Positions 7,348-15,144 of a stretch of DNA of 64,000 nucleotides are shown here, piece by piece. Source of the stretch: UBA5070 sp035913415 (GTDB lineage Bacteria > Fibrobacterota > Fibrobacteria > UBA5070); the NCBI GenBank assembly GCA_035913415.1, contig JAMIIV010000247.1, positions 50,484-114,483 of the forward strand, in the 5' to 3' direction. The notes below the pieces were generated by a model. The model saw only the letters and a list, made by a program, of their open reading frames with translations. It was not told where the DNA came from and made no database searches. Position 1 is the first letter of the stretch; the number at the start of each line of letters is the position of its first letter. Both the position numbers and the translations under genes were made by a program.

Positions 7348-7773
7348 TCAGATGACGGCGCGCCCTTCGCGGACAAATTCCGTCAACCCAGACGCGAGAG
7401 ATTCCAGCAGATCGACCCACTCCACCAGGTGTTCGCGGCCCCGCTCGGTGAGCCGGTACGACTTGCGCCCCGCGCCCCGGGCCGATTCGGTCCATTCCGA
7501 GACCGTCATGCCGTTGCGTTCCAGAACGCACAGGGTGCGGTAGACGGCCGCTTTGTCGATGGTGGTGCCGGTGAGGGTGTGCCCCTGCAGTCGCTGCAGG
7601 ATGTCGTACCCGGAAGCCCCGGGATGCTGGCTCACGTCCAGCAGGAGCAGGGGCTCGACGAAACGGAACAGATTCCCCATGCCGCACGCGCACGGGGTGT
7701 CGCCGTGGCGGGGGCAATGGCGCTGGGAGCGGACCTCCTCGATGGACTTCGCGACGGCTTTGGGCATGACCAT
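7348..7773 (-). CDS. PadR-family transcriptional regulator with N-terminal Cys motif
   Basis: 141 residues. The winged-helix PadR domain spans about residues 38-130: FVEPLLLLDVSQHPGASGYD, then AAVYRTLCVLERNGMT and the wing GRKSYRLTERG. It is preceded by an N-terminal extension with Cys20, Cys28 and Cys30 (CPRHGDTPCACG), which could bind a metal or respond to thiol chemistry. It lies last in a run of minus-strand genes (ArsM-like, peptide, radical SAM, MFS, PadR) and begins 57 bases after the MFS stop, so it probably controls the exporter or the whole block. The ligand is not visible from sequence. Confidence 0.8.
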   Translation of the reverse strand: MVMPKAVAKSIEEVRSQRHCPRHGDTPCACGMGNLFRFVEPLLLLDVSQHPGASGYDILQRLQGHTLTGTTIDKAAVYRTLCVLERNGMTVSEWTESARGAGRKSYRLTERGREHLVEWVDLLESLASGLTEFVREGRAVI

Positions 7774-7830
7774 CAGAATACTACCTCACCGCCGGGGATG
7801 CGGCGACGATTCGCGCCCTGACCAAGACTC

Positions 7831-9060
7831 TCAGCCTGCGGCGGGAGACGCGCTCCGCTCGACCATCCGCGAAACGTTCCACATCAGCGGAAGGGTGATG
7901 AGCATCGCCAGGGTGACCACCATGCCCAGGGAGTCGTAGCGCTGCAGCGGCGCGTGTTCGGAGGTCTGGACCACGATCAGACCCGCCACCCAGGCCGCCA
8001 CGCCGCCCGAGACCTGCTGGATGGAGGCGTTGATGGACATGTAGGCGCCGCGGTCGCGTAGCTCGGGCACACCCGAAGCGATGGCCGAGGCCGTCACGAT
8101 CCGTCCGTTGATGGCCACGAACAGGAGGATGTTGATCAGCACGACTTGCCACAGGGGCGTCACGCCCAGCCGGGTGTAGAACAGCACCAGGGCGACGGTG
8201 GCCAGACTGGAGACGAAGAACACGGGGATCTTGCCGATCTGGTCGGCCAACCGCCCCAAGTAGGGGCCAGCCAGGATGGAGGCCACGCCCGTGGCGACGT
8301 ACACCACCGGAAGGGATTCCAGGGGGATGCCCAGATTCTGCACACTGAAGGCGCTGCCGAAGGGCATGAGCATGTAGCCGCCCGTGGCCAGCAGAATGGT
8401 GGCGGAAAAGCCCATCAGGTGGCGGGGTTTGGAGGCCACGCGCCACAGGTGCCGAAGCGGGTGTGTGGTGTGGGCGTGCTGGAGATGGGAGTCCAGAGGC
8501 TTTAGATGCACAAACGCCACCACCCCGCCGAGGAAGGCGATACCGGCGATGGCCAGGAACGGAACGTGCCAACCGCCATGGGTGGCCAGCACCAGGCCCA
8601 GCGGAATGCCCGCGATCTGGCTGGCCGCAAACGCCGTCTGGACGATGCCCATCGCCCGACCCCGCATGTGCATGGGAAACACGTCGGCAAGAATGGCGAA
8701 GCTGATGGATCCCACCACGCCTCCGAACAGCCCGGTGACGATGCGGGCCACCAGCAACGTGGGGTAGTCGGGTGCAACCCCGCAGAAGATGGTGCCGGCC
8801 ACAAAACCCGTGTAGAAGACCAGCAGCAGCTTCTTGCGATCGAAACGATCGGCGAATCCGGCCGTCAGGAAGCCCGACAATCCCGCGCTGAAGGCATACG
8901 CGCTGACCACCAGGCCGAACTGTTTGGTGGAGATGCTCAACTCGTGCAGGAGGATCGCCCCCAGCGGCGAGAGGATCATGAAGTCCACGACGACGCAGAA
9001 CTGCAAGAACGCGAGCAGCCCTACGACGAACCACTGATAACGAGTAAACGACTGCGACAC
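7831..9060 (-). CDS. MFS transporter (drug/metabolite efflux type)
   Basis: 409 residues from GTG 9060, preceded by GGAAGGA at 8-base spacing. About twelve membrane segments are visible. The major-facilitator signature between helices 2 and 3 reads GFADRFDRKKLLL and the motif repeats as GPYLGRLADQIGKIP after helix 8. FPMHMRGRAMG lies after helix 4. The architecture is that of DHA1-type exporters. It sits directly downstream of the radical SAM gene and upstream of PadR on the same strand, so export of a peptide or small molecule made by this block is a reasonable inference, but the substrate is unknown. The 223-bp gap to the radical SAM gene contains an 18-bp inverted repeat. Confidence 0.85.
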   Translation of the reverse strand: MSQSFTRYQWFVVGLLAFLQFCVVVDFMILSPLGAILLHELSISTKQFGLVVSAYAFSAGLSGFLTAGFADRFDRKKLLLVFYTGFVAGTIFCGVAPDYPTLLVARIVTGLFGGVVGSISFAILADVFPMHMRGRAMGIVQTAFAASQIAGIPLGLVLATHGGWHVPFLAIAGIAFLGGVVAFVHLKPLDSHLQHAHTTHPLRHLWRVASKPRHLMGFSATILLATGGYMLMPFGSAFSVQNLGIPLESLPVVYVATGVASILAGPYLGRLADQIGKIPVFFVSSLATVALVLFYTRLGVTPLWQVVLINILLFVAINGRIVTASAIASGVPELRDRGAYMSINASIQQVSGGVAAWVAGLIVVQTSEHAPLQRYDSLGMVVTLAMLITLPLMWNVSRMVERSASPAAG

Positions 9061-9183
9061 GAGCGATCCTTCCGACGGATGCGCGGGGACCCTCACGATA
9101 GCTAATCCCCCGCCCCCGTGGCGCTCGGGGGGCCAAGACCTGTGCCGCTTCGACATTCATCCAGGGGTGGAGTCGGTCCGGTT

Positions 9184-9272
9184 GTCGAGCTTGTCGAGAC
9201 CCACGCGGCGGTCTCGACAGGCTCGACCACCGGGGAGTCTGCTCGCCCCTGCAAAACAGACTCGACCACCGG
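9184..9272. repeat. Dispersed GTCGAG-family intergenic repeat, locus 2 (18-bp inverted repeat)
   Basis: GTCGAGCTTGTCGAGACC (9184-9201) is the inverse of GGTCTCGACAGGCTCGAC (9210-9227) with one mismatch, and a further CTCGACCACCGG half-unit ends at 9272. It can form a long hairpin between the radical SAM and MFS genes. Confidence 0.6.
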
Positions 9273-9283
9273 ATGACCGCACA

Positions 9284-10639
9284 TCAAACGGGCAAATTCC
9301 GACTTTCTTTACGACCCTGGATCGGATCCTCCTCCAGGTACGCTCCGATGCCCAGCTCCAGGAGGTCCCGCGAGGGACGGCAGTCGGTCGAGCAGATCTC
9401 GCCGGTGCGGTTGCGCGCCACCGAAGTGCATCCGCCGCCGCAGGCCAGCGCCTGGGCGCATCCACGGCACTCCTCCATGGAGGCGGTGTCGCGCCTCTGC
9501 CATTGGTGTACCACATCTTTTTCCAGACGCACCTCGGGCCAGTAGGTGCCCAGCTCCTCGCCGGGTTTGCCCACGGTGGCCGTGCAAGCGAAGATGTTGC
9601 CCCGGTAGTCGAAGGCCCACTCCGTCTTGGTGCCCGTGCAGGCGTCGAACAGCGGCTTGGGCAGTTCGCCGTGCTCCCACAGGAACTTCGAGACCGAGAA
9701 CGCCGGGCGGTGGTATTCCAGGAACTCGGGATGCTCGCGCACCAGCGTGTGGAGATCTTCGGCCAGCTCCATGCGCGAATACAGGTCGCCCCCGCCGCCG
9801 GCGGCGTGGCAGGAGTGCAGCTCGTAGTTGCGCCCCAACTGGGTCTTGAAGCGAGGATTGGCGGTCCAGCCGCGCTCGGCCGCGATGCGCGCCAGTTCCG
9901 GCAGGTGCGACAGATTCTGGCGATCGACCACCGAACGCAGGTTCACCACGTGGCCGGCCGCCAGCGCCGCGTCGATGCCGTCGGCGATGCGCGCGAAGGT
10001 GGGCGCGCCCCCCGCCAGCACACGACGACGGTCGTGGGTCTGGGGCGGGCCGTCGAGCGTGACCTGGATCTCGCGGATACGCGCCAGCGCCAAGGTGTCC
10101 ATGTACTCGACCAGGGAATGCCCGTTGGTGACCACCGCGACCTCAAGCCCCGCGGCCGCGGCCCGGCGCAGAAATCCCGCGATCCGTTCGCGTGCGGCCT
10201 CGCCGGGCAACAGCGGCTCGCCCCCGAAGAGGGTCAGGTACTTGCGCCGACCCGCGAACTCGCGGCGCACGTGTGCGAAGAACGCGTCCAGGATGTCGTC
10301 GGTCAGGCTGGCGGGCTTGACGCCGTAGTCGTCCTGGAAACAGTAGTCGCACCGGAAATTGCACCCGTACCACGGCACGAAGAAGATCTGGACCTCGTCG
10401 GACTCGCGCGCGTCGAGAAAATCCAGGTAGGCGCGTTTCCAGCGTTTCTGCTCGTCGACAGGATCCGTCCAATAGCCTTTGGCGGCCCATTCCTCGGGCT
10501 GTTCGGGCGGGATACCCGCCAGCAGCGGGGCGGCCGTGGCCTCGTCGAGGAGGTCGGCGTTGCCGGAGAGGAGGTTCACGACGAAGGGGGTCCCCGCGGG
10601 GCGCGTCCTGCCGACGATGTTGTGTTTGGACCATTCCAT
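9284..10639 (-). CDS. Radical SAM/SPASM peptide-maturase-like protein
   Basis: 451 residues. The radical SAM cluster motif is CNFRCDYC (Cys93, Cys97, Cys100), with the FGGEP SAM-binding motif near 138-142. The C-terminal SPASM domain has eight cysteines (334, 352, 391, 394, 400, 404, 416, 420), enough for two auxiliary [4Fe-4S] clusters. The N-terminal 85 residues (KHNIVG, then FVVNLLSGNADLLD) resemble those of peptide-modifying maturases. Such enzymes install thioether, C-C or other crosslinks in ribosomal peptides or make formylglycine. No sulfatase is nearby, but a 30-residue Cys-rich peptide is encoded 785 bases upstream on the same strand. The ribosome-binding site is weak (AAGG 11 bases from ATG). 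Confidence 0.82.
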   Translation of the reverse strand: MEWSKHNIVGRTRPAGTPFVVNLLSGNADLLDEATAAPLLAGIPPEQPEEWAAKGYWTDPVDEQKRWKRAYLDFLDARESDEVQIFFVPWYGCNFRCDYCFQDDYGVKPASLTDDILDAFFAHVRREFAGRRKYLTLFGGEPLLPGEAARERIAGFLRRAAAAGLEVAVVTNGHSLVEYMDTLALARIREIQVTLDGPPQTHDRRRVLAGGAPTFARIADGIDAALAAGHVVNLRSVVDRQNLSHLPELARIAAERGWTANPRFKTQLGRNYELHSCHAAGGGGDLYSRMELAEDLHTLVREHPEFLEYHRPAFSVSKFLWEHGELPKPLFDACTGTKTEWAFDYRGNIFACTATVGKPGEELGTYWPEVRLEKDVVHQWQRRDTASMEECRGCAQALACGGGCTSVARNRTGEICSTDCRPSRDLLELGIGAYLEEDPIQGRKESRNLPV

Positions 10640-10654
10640 GTTGGCTTCGCCTTA

Positions 10655-11422
10655 TTGTTTTCAGGGGCTGCCGCCCCAGGTGACCCTGCTCTTTTCTCTT
10701 GGTTGCCCAGGGGCTGTCTGCCCCTGGTAACCCCGACCGGGGCTTCTCCCAGCCCCTGGACCCCAGGGCCAAGGCGGGCCGTCTGGCCGGCCCCCTTGGA
10801 ACCCCGGCCACCAGGGACGCTGCGCTCCCTGGACCCTAGGCATTTGCTTGACGAATCTTCGAGGCTTGCGGCTGTATTGGCCTTTGTGGGAGTGTCGAGG
10901 TTTCGGCCGGCTGACGGTGGCGAGGCGCCACCTGGGCCGGCATCGCGGCATCGCAGCATGGTGACATGGTGACTTGGTGACTTGGTGACAGGGCGGTATC
11001 GTTGCGAGGGAGGTTTTGCGATTGTGGTCGGATTTTCAGGCATTCCCTCTAACCGCCGCTCTTCCCACCTCCCCCGACACACCACGCCATTGCGCTTTGC
11101 TTCCCGGCGTGGCGGCGTTTCGCCGCCTTGGCCGGGCCCTGACCTTGGTGGCTGGCACGAACGGACATCCGTAGCGGGACTCCGCGGCGGGGTCCCGGGG
11201 ATGCCCAATCCCCGGGTGCCCGGGATCCCCAAGGGGCCGGGCACTCGGCCTCCTTGGGTCCTGGGGGTCACGGGGGCTGGAAGAAGCCCCCGTGGGAACC
11301 CAGGCCCGGGAAGGGCCAAATGGGAATCGAGGCTGGAAGCCAAAGGGGTGCAAGGGGCGGAGCCCCGTGAAACCCAAACCGGGGTCCAGGGGCGGAAAGC
11401 CCCTGGGCGCCCCGGGCCGGGG
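10655..11422. repeat. Gene-free block of GC-rich hairpin repeats (two inverted clusters)
   Basis: I find no supportable gene in these 780 bases. The left cluster (about 10655-10850) contains stems such as CCAGGGGCTGTCTGCCCCTG and CCAGGGACGCTGCGCTCCCT. The right cluster (about 11160-11420) contains related units in the opposite sense (CACGGGGGCTGGAAGAAGCC, then CCAGGGGCGGAAAGCCCCTG). Between them lies less repetitive DNA with the tandem repeat at 10957-10988. The reading frames across this block are compositional artefacts. Confidence 0.6.
10957..10988 (+). repeat. Four 8-bp tandem repeats, C(A/T)TGGTGA
   Basis: Two CATGGTGA units followed by two CTTGGTGA units, with a partial fifth. The array is non-coding. 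It could be a variable-number locus. Confidence 0.7.
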
Positions 11423-11423
11423 G

Positions 11424-11516
11424 TCAGTCGTGGCAGCCGGCCACCAGGGTCGAGACCTTGGCGCAGCACTGGGCCACGGGAGCGCAGCAGTTCTTCTTGT
11501 GGATCAGAGTCTTCAT
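11424..11516 (-). CDS. 30-residue Cys-rich peptide, candidate radical-SAM-modified (RiPP) precursor
   Basis: ATG 11516, stop 11424-11426. A strong ribosome-binding site (AAAGGAA, 5 bases before ATG) makes translation credible. The first nine residues (MKTLIHKKN) are basic and leader-like. Cysteines follow at positions 10, 11, 17, 18 and 28, giving a CC-x5-CC-x9-C pattern with small residues (Ala, Val, Gly) between, and the end is GCHD. It starts 41 bases after the ArsM-like methyltransferase and is followed on the same strand by a radical SAM/SPASM gene, an MFS exporter and PadR. It may be a maturation substrate, or a thiol peptide that binds arsenic or another metal. I know no named family that it matches. 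Confidence 0.7.
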   Translation of the reverse strand: MKTLIHKKNCCAPVAQCCAKVSTLVAGCHD

Positions 11517-11557
11517 GTCGTTTCCTTTCTGGGTTGAATGGATTGCGGGATCTAGGC

Positions 11558-12208
11558 TCATCCGCCGCAACAGCAGCGGGCCTTGGGCTTCCACCCTTGG
11601 AGGGTGAAGCTCGAGACTTCGATACGGCCCTTCGGATAGGGCTGCGAGCGTTCGAGGATGTCGAGGTCGCGCAGGCCTGCGTCGGAAACCGTCTGCAGGT
11701 AGACCTCCAGCGTGTCGGCTCCGGCCCAGCATTCGGCCACGGCCTCGGGGTCGTTGCGGAACTCCGGAGGTACGGGGGCGCTGGCGAAGATGTCCGAGAC
11801 CACGAAGCGCCCACCGGGCTTGAGCACGCGGAAGACCTCGGCCCAAACCTTCGACTTGTCCGCGGCGTGGTTCAGGACGCAGTTGGAGATCACCAGATCG
11901 ACCGACGCAGGCGGAATGGGAAGGTTTTCCAGAGCGGCTTTGTCGAAACGCACGTTGGTGATACCCAGCGCCTCGGCGGTGGAGCGCGCCTTGTCCAACA
12001 TGCCGTCGGAGATGTCGATGCCCCAAACGAATCCGTCAGAACCCACCTCTTCGGCCATGCGCAGGCAATCGGTACCTCGGCCCGATCCCAGGTCCAGGCA
12101 GACCTCACCGGGTTTGGGCTTGGCGTGGTCGACCGCCCCTCCGCACGAGAGGCAGCAAGCGCTTTCGGCCAATTCGGAATAGCGGTTTTCGATCGCGGTC
12201 GTATCCAT
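11558..12208 (-). CDS. ArsM-like SAM-dependent methyltransferase (arsenite methyltransferase family)
   Basis: 216 residues from ATG 12208, with GAGGAG at good spacing. The SAM-binding fold shows motif I VCLDLGSGRGTD and the GIDISDGM acidic loop. Cysteines fall where arsenite methyltransferases use them: CCLSCGG near the N-terminus, ISNCVLNHAADKS after motif II (the ArsM hallmark ISNCVINL) and ECWAGAD further on. The protein ends in KARCCCGG, a cysteine tail reported in some ArsM homologues. The likely reaction is methylation of As(III), or thiol methylation, in the cytoplasm. It is first gene of the operon with the Cys-rich peptide and carries the shared 27-bp element 58 bases upstream. Confidence 0.82.
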   Translation of the reverse strand: MDTTAIENRYSELAESACCLSCGGAVDHAKPKPGEVCLDLGSGRGTDCLRMAEEVGSDGFVWGIDISDGMLDKARSTAEALGITNVRFDKAALENLPIPPASVDLVISNCVLNHAADKSKVWAEVFRVLKPGGRFVVSDIFASAPVPPEFRNDPEAVAECWAGADTLEVYLQTVSDAGLRDLDILERSQPYPKGRIEVSSFTLQGWKPKARCCCGG

Positions 12209-12265
12209 CCGGTCTCCTCGTGCGGGGTGAGGCACTCCGGCCCTTGACCCCGTCTATGGAGAAAA

Positions 12266-12292
12266 GGATGCCATTTTCATCCAAAGGTTACA
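12266..12292 (-). promoter_or_regulatory. 27-bp shared element, copy D (TGTAACC-N3-GGATG-N7-CATCC on minus strand)
   Basis: On the minus strand TGTAACC is 12292-12286, GGATG 12282-12278 and CATCC 12270-12266, pointing at the ArsM-like gene. The twelve bases AGGTTACACGCT (plus strand) on its outer side are identical to those beside the copy at 26399-26425. The rest of 12209-12536 shows no gene. Confidence 0.65.
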
Positions 12293-12536
12293 CGCTCTGG
12301 TGGCGCATCCGGGATTTCTGCCGCGCCAAGGACACGGCACTTGCCGCCTTTGGTGTCCATGGCGCCATCAGGGACCAGGGGGACGCTGGGACGAGCGTTT
12401 TCCGATCGGGTGACCTCCGCGTCAAAGGGCGGGGAAGGCGACAACCGAACGTCCGGGCAGGAGATCGCCAGACTCCAAACCCAACACGCTACGGCCCCGC
12501 ACCCCTTCGCCTCAGCGTTCCGCCCCCGTCAGGCTC

Positions 12537-13292
12537 TCAGACCGCTCGCGACTCCAGCCATTTCGAACGTTCTTCGGCGAGGCGTTTCAGGAGGCGAGCC
12601 AGCTCGTGGGGACCTCGAGCCTGGGGGAGGCCCCGGGGCGCCATCCAGGCCCGCTCGGACGAATGCACGAACACGCCCAAGCCATGGTCGTGGGCCACCA
12701 CGAGGGCTTCCAGGTCGGTGCGGTCGTCACCGGAGAAGAACATCCGCGTGGCGCCGCACTCGCGGGCGATGCGCTCCAAGGCGACCTCCTTGCCGGTGCC
12801 CGGAACGAGGATTTCCAGAACTTGTCTCCCGTCGAGGACTTCCAGTCCCGCGCGCTCGGCCTGCTCGCGCACGTTGCGCAGCCAGCCGACGGGCTCCCCC
12901 TCCTTGCGACCACGCCAGTGGAACGCGACCGAGAAGTCCTTGCACTCCCGACGGATTCCGCGCAACATCGGAGCGTCGCGGAACGCGACCAGGCGGGGGT
13001 CGTCGTCCACCGTGGGGATCGGCGCTCCGGGCCTTTGCAGCAGGCGACCATGGCTTCCCGCCAACCACATGGCCTCGTGGCCGGGAATCCTGGCGTGTAG
13101 ATCCTGCAAATCACGTCCCGACAGGACCGCCAGGACGGTTTCTGGCAAACGCGCCAGCGCCTCCAGCGCTTCGGCCGCTTTCGGATCGATTACGGCGTTC
13201 TCGGGGCGCGAGACGATGGGGGCCAGCGTTCCATCGAAGTCGAGGGCAACAAGCAGGCGCTCGGCTTGGGCCACGCGTTGCATGGAAATCAA
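12537..13292 (-). CDS. otsB: Trehalose-6-phosphate phosphatase OtsB
   Basis: 251 residues from TTG 13292, chosen because GGAGG lies six bases upstream; ATG 13283 is the alternative. HAD-superfamily motifs are present: LDFDGTLAPI (nucleophile and acid Asp) and FFSGDDRTDLEAL (metal-binding motif IV), with VLSGRDLQDL between. It dephosphorylates trehalose 6-phosphate in the second step of the OtsA-OtsB pathway. It diverges from otsA, with a 312-bp region containing several inverted repeats between them, so coordinated osmotic or stationary-phase control is plausible. Confidence 0.92.
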   Translation of the reverse strand: MISMQRVAQAERLLVALDFDGTLAPIVSRPENAVIDPKAAEALEALARLPETVLAVLSGRDLQDLHARIPGHEAMWLAGSHGRLLQRPGAPIPTVDDDPRLVAFRDAPMLRGIRRECKDFSVAFHWRGRKEGEPVGWLRNVREQAERAGLEVLDGRQVLEILVPGTGKEVALERIARECGATRMFFSGDDRTDLEALVVAHDHGLGVFVHSSERAWMAPRGLPQARGPHELARLLKRLAEERSKWLESRAV

Positions 13293-13378
13293 CGCGAACC
13301 TCCAAAGGCGACATGGCGGCAACCGGGTCGCTCGGACGCTTCGGCATGGGCGGTGCACGGATCCGTCGTCATCCTTAA

Positions 13379-13392
13379 AAGACTAGAGTCTT
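13379..13392. promoter_or_regulatory. 14-bp palindrome in the otsB/otsA divergent region
   Basis: AAGACT-AG-AGTCTT is a perfect dyad with a 2-base spacer, located between the divergent trehalose genes. It is a candidate operator only. Confidence 0.3.
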
Positions 13393-13450
13393 CGACCCCA
13401 CCCCGGAAACCCCTCATTTGCACGGATCGCTCCCAGCGTCACCCTTCCGT

Positions 13451-13522
13451 CCGTCTTCCGGTTGCCGATTCCGCCTTTGGGTGGTAGGTTCGGAAGACGG
13501 ATCGCGGCACAAGTGCCGATCC
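13451..13522. promoter_or_regulatory. Inverted-repeat structure upstream of otsA
   Basis: CCGTCTTCCG (13451-13460) is perfectly complementary to CGGAAGACGG (13491-13500). Directly after it, GGATCGCGGCAC-AA-GTGCCGATCC (13499-13522) forms a second near-perfect hairpin. The pair lies 80-150 bases before the otsA start and could be a structured leader or operator cluster. Confidence 0.35.
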
Positions 13523-13604
13523 CGGCCTCCGATCAAGCGCCAACTCCCCGGCCCCATTGCGGGCCCTCCCCTGGAACGTCGCTCACCAAACGAGCAGGAG
13601 CCGC

Positions 13605-15137
13605 ATGAATCTTCTTCGGAACCTCGTCCGCACCCTGAATGGATTGATGGGAGAAGCCCCATCCACCTCCTCGACCTCCACGGAACCCTCGCTGGAGACC
13701 ATCGTCGGCGATCGCAAGCTCATCGTCGTATCCAACCGAGGCCCTATCCAGCACGATCACTCCCCGCAAGGGGACGTGGTCGCCAAGACCAGCGCCGGAG
13801 GACTGGCGACCGCGATGGAGCCCGTCCTGCGCGCCTGCGGAGGAACCTGGGTCTGCCACGGAGGAGGCAGCGCGGACTTCGAAGTCTCCGACGATCGGGG
13901 CAGGTTCGAGGCCGACGGCTACACGTTGCGGCGGGTCCGCATCGACCCAGCGGTGCACGACCGGTATTACAACGGCTACGCCAACGGCGCGCTTTGGCCT
14001 CTCTTCCACAACGCATTCTCCGAACCGACCTTCCAGGCGTTGGACTGGGACGCCTACCTTGCCGCCAACCGCGCCTTCTGCGAGGCGATCCTCGATGAAG
14101 CCGGCGACGATCCCTGCCTGGTGCTGGTCAACGACTACCACCTGATGCCGTTGCCGAAGATGCTGCGGGAATCCGGCAAGGATCTGGCGATCGCCATGTT
14201 CTGGCACATCCCCTGGCCCGGCAGGCGCGTCCTGCGCATCTGCCCCAACCAGGAGGAACTCTACGCCGGCATCCTCGGCGCCGACCTCATCGGCCTCCAC
14301 GCCCGCGAACATGTCGTGTCCTTCCTGGAAACGATGGACCGCAGCATCGAAGCCTGCGTCGACATCGAACGGCAGACCGTCGCGCGCAGCGGCCATGTCT
14401 CCTTCGTTCGCGACTTTCCCATCAGCATCGACGTCCAGGAAGTCCGCAGCGGAGCGACGGAATCCGACTGGAAGACCGACTTTCCCGAACTGGCTTCCGT
14501 CGTCGGAGATCGGACCCTTTTCCTGGGTGTGGACAGACTCGATTACACCAAGGGGATCCCCCATCGCATCGCCGCCTTCGGAAAGCTTCTGGCCCTTCGC
14601 CCCGATCTGCGGGAGAACGCCGTCCTGGTGCAGATCGCCGCCCCCAGCCGCTACGAACTCCCCAGTTACAAACGCCTGGCGGTGGAAGTGAGGGAACGCG
14701 TCGACGAGATCAACCGACAGTTCGGGACATCGTCCTGGACACCGGTGCATCTGGTGCAGCGCAACTTCGATCGCCGCCCGCTGTTTCGCCTTTACCGACG
14801 CGCCGACGTCATGCTCGTGACCTCGCTGCACGACGGCATGAACCTGGTCTGCAAGGAATACGTCGCGGCCCGATCCGGTGAGCCGGGAATCCTGGTGCTC
14901 AGCCGGTTCACGGGAGCCGCCGACGAATTTCCCGAAGCCTGCATCGTGAATCCCTTCGACATCGACGGCACGGCCCGTGCTTTGTCCGGCGCCCTGGATC
15001 GTTCCCTCGAGGTGCGCCGGGACGATCTGGCCCGCATGGCCGAGCATCTGCGCAAGGCCGATGTCTACCACTGGGTGAGATCCTTGCTCACGGGCATGCA
15101 GGACGTTCTGGCCCGCAAACGCGCCTCGGCCCCCTGA
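13605..15137 (+). CDS. otsA: Alpha,alpha-trehalose-phosphate synthase OtsA (GT20)
   Basis: 510 residues from ATG 13605, with AGGAG five bases upstream. GT20 motifs include the glucose-6-phosphate loop region after IVVSNRGP, NDYHLMPLPKMLRE, FWHIPWPGRR, GVDRLDYTKGIP and SLHDGMNLVCKEYVA. It joins UDP- or ADP-glucose and glucose 6-phosphate into trehalose 6-phosphate in the cytoplasm. A roughly 45-residue Ser/Thr-rich N-terminal extension precedes the catalytic fold. The antiporter gene starts 7 bases after its stop, and TreS-maltokinase follows, so otsA-antiporter-treS is probably one transcript. Confidence 0.93.
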   Translation: MNLLRNLVRTLNGLMGEAPSTSSTSTEPSLETIVGDRKLIVVSNRGPIQHDHSPQGDVVAKTSAGGLATAMEPVLRACGGTWVCHGGGSADFEVSDDRGRFEADGYTLRRVRIDPAVHDRYYNGYANGALWPLFHNAFSEPTFQALDWDAYLAANRAFCEAILDEAGDDPCLVLVNDYHLMPLPKMLRESGKDLAIAMFWHIPWPGRRVLRICPNQEELYAGILGADLIGLHAREHVVSFLETMDRSIEACVDIERQTVARSGHVSFVRDFPISIDVQEVRSGATESDWKTDFPELASVVGDRTLFLGVDRLDYTKGIPHRIAAFGKLLALRPDLRENAVLVQIAAPSRYELPSYKRLAVEVRERVDEINRQFGTSSWTPVHLVQRNFDRRPLFRLYRRADVMLVTSLHDGMNLVCKEYVAARSGEPGILVLSRFTGAADEFPEACIVNPFDIDGTARALSGALDRSLEVRRDDLARMAEHLRKADVYHWVRSLLTGMQDVLARKRASAP

Positions 15138-15144
15138 CCCCACT

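Noticed and set aside
9167..10972. Plus-strand frame of about 600 codons
   Set aside because: It lies opposite the radical SAM gene and continues into the repeat block. No start signal or family resemblance.
11036..11377. Pro/Gly-rich frame in the hairpin block
   Set aside because: Low-complexity translation of GC repeats, with no ribosome-binding site.
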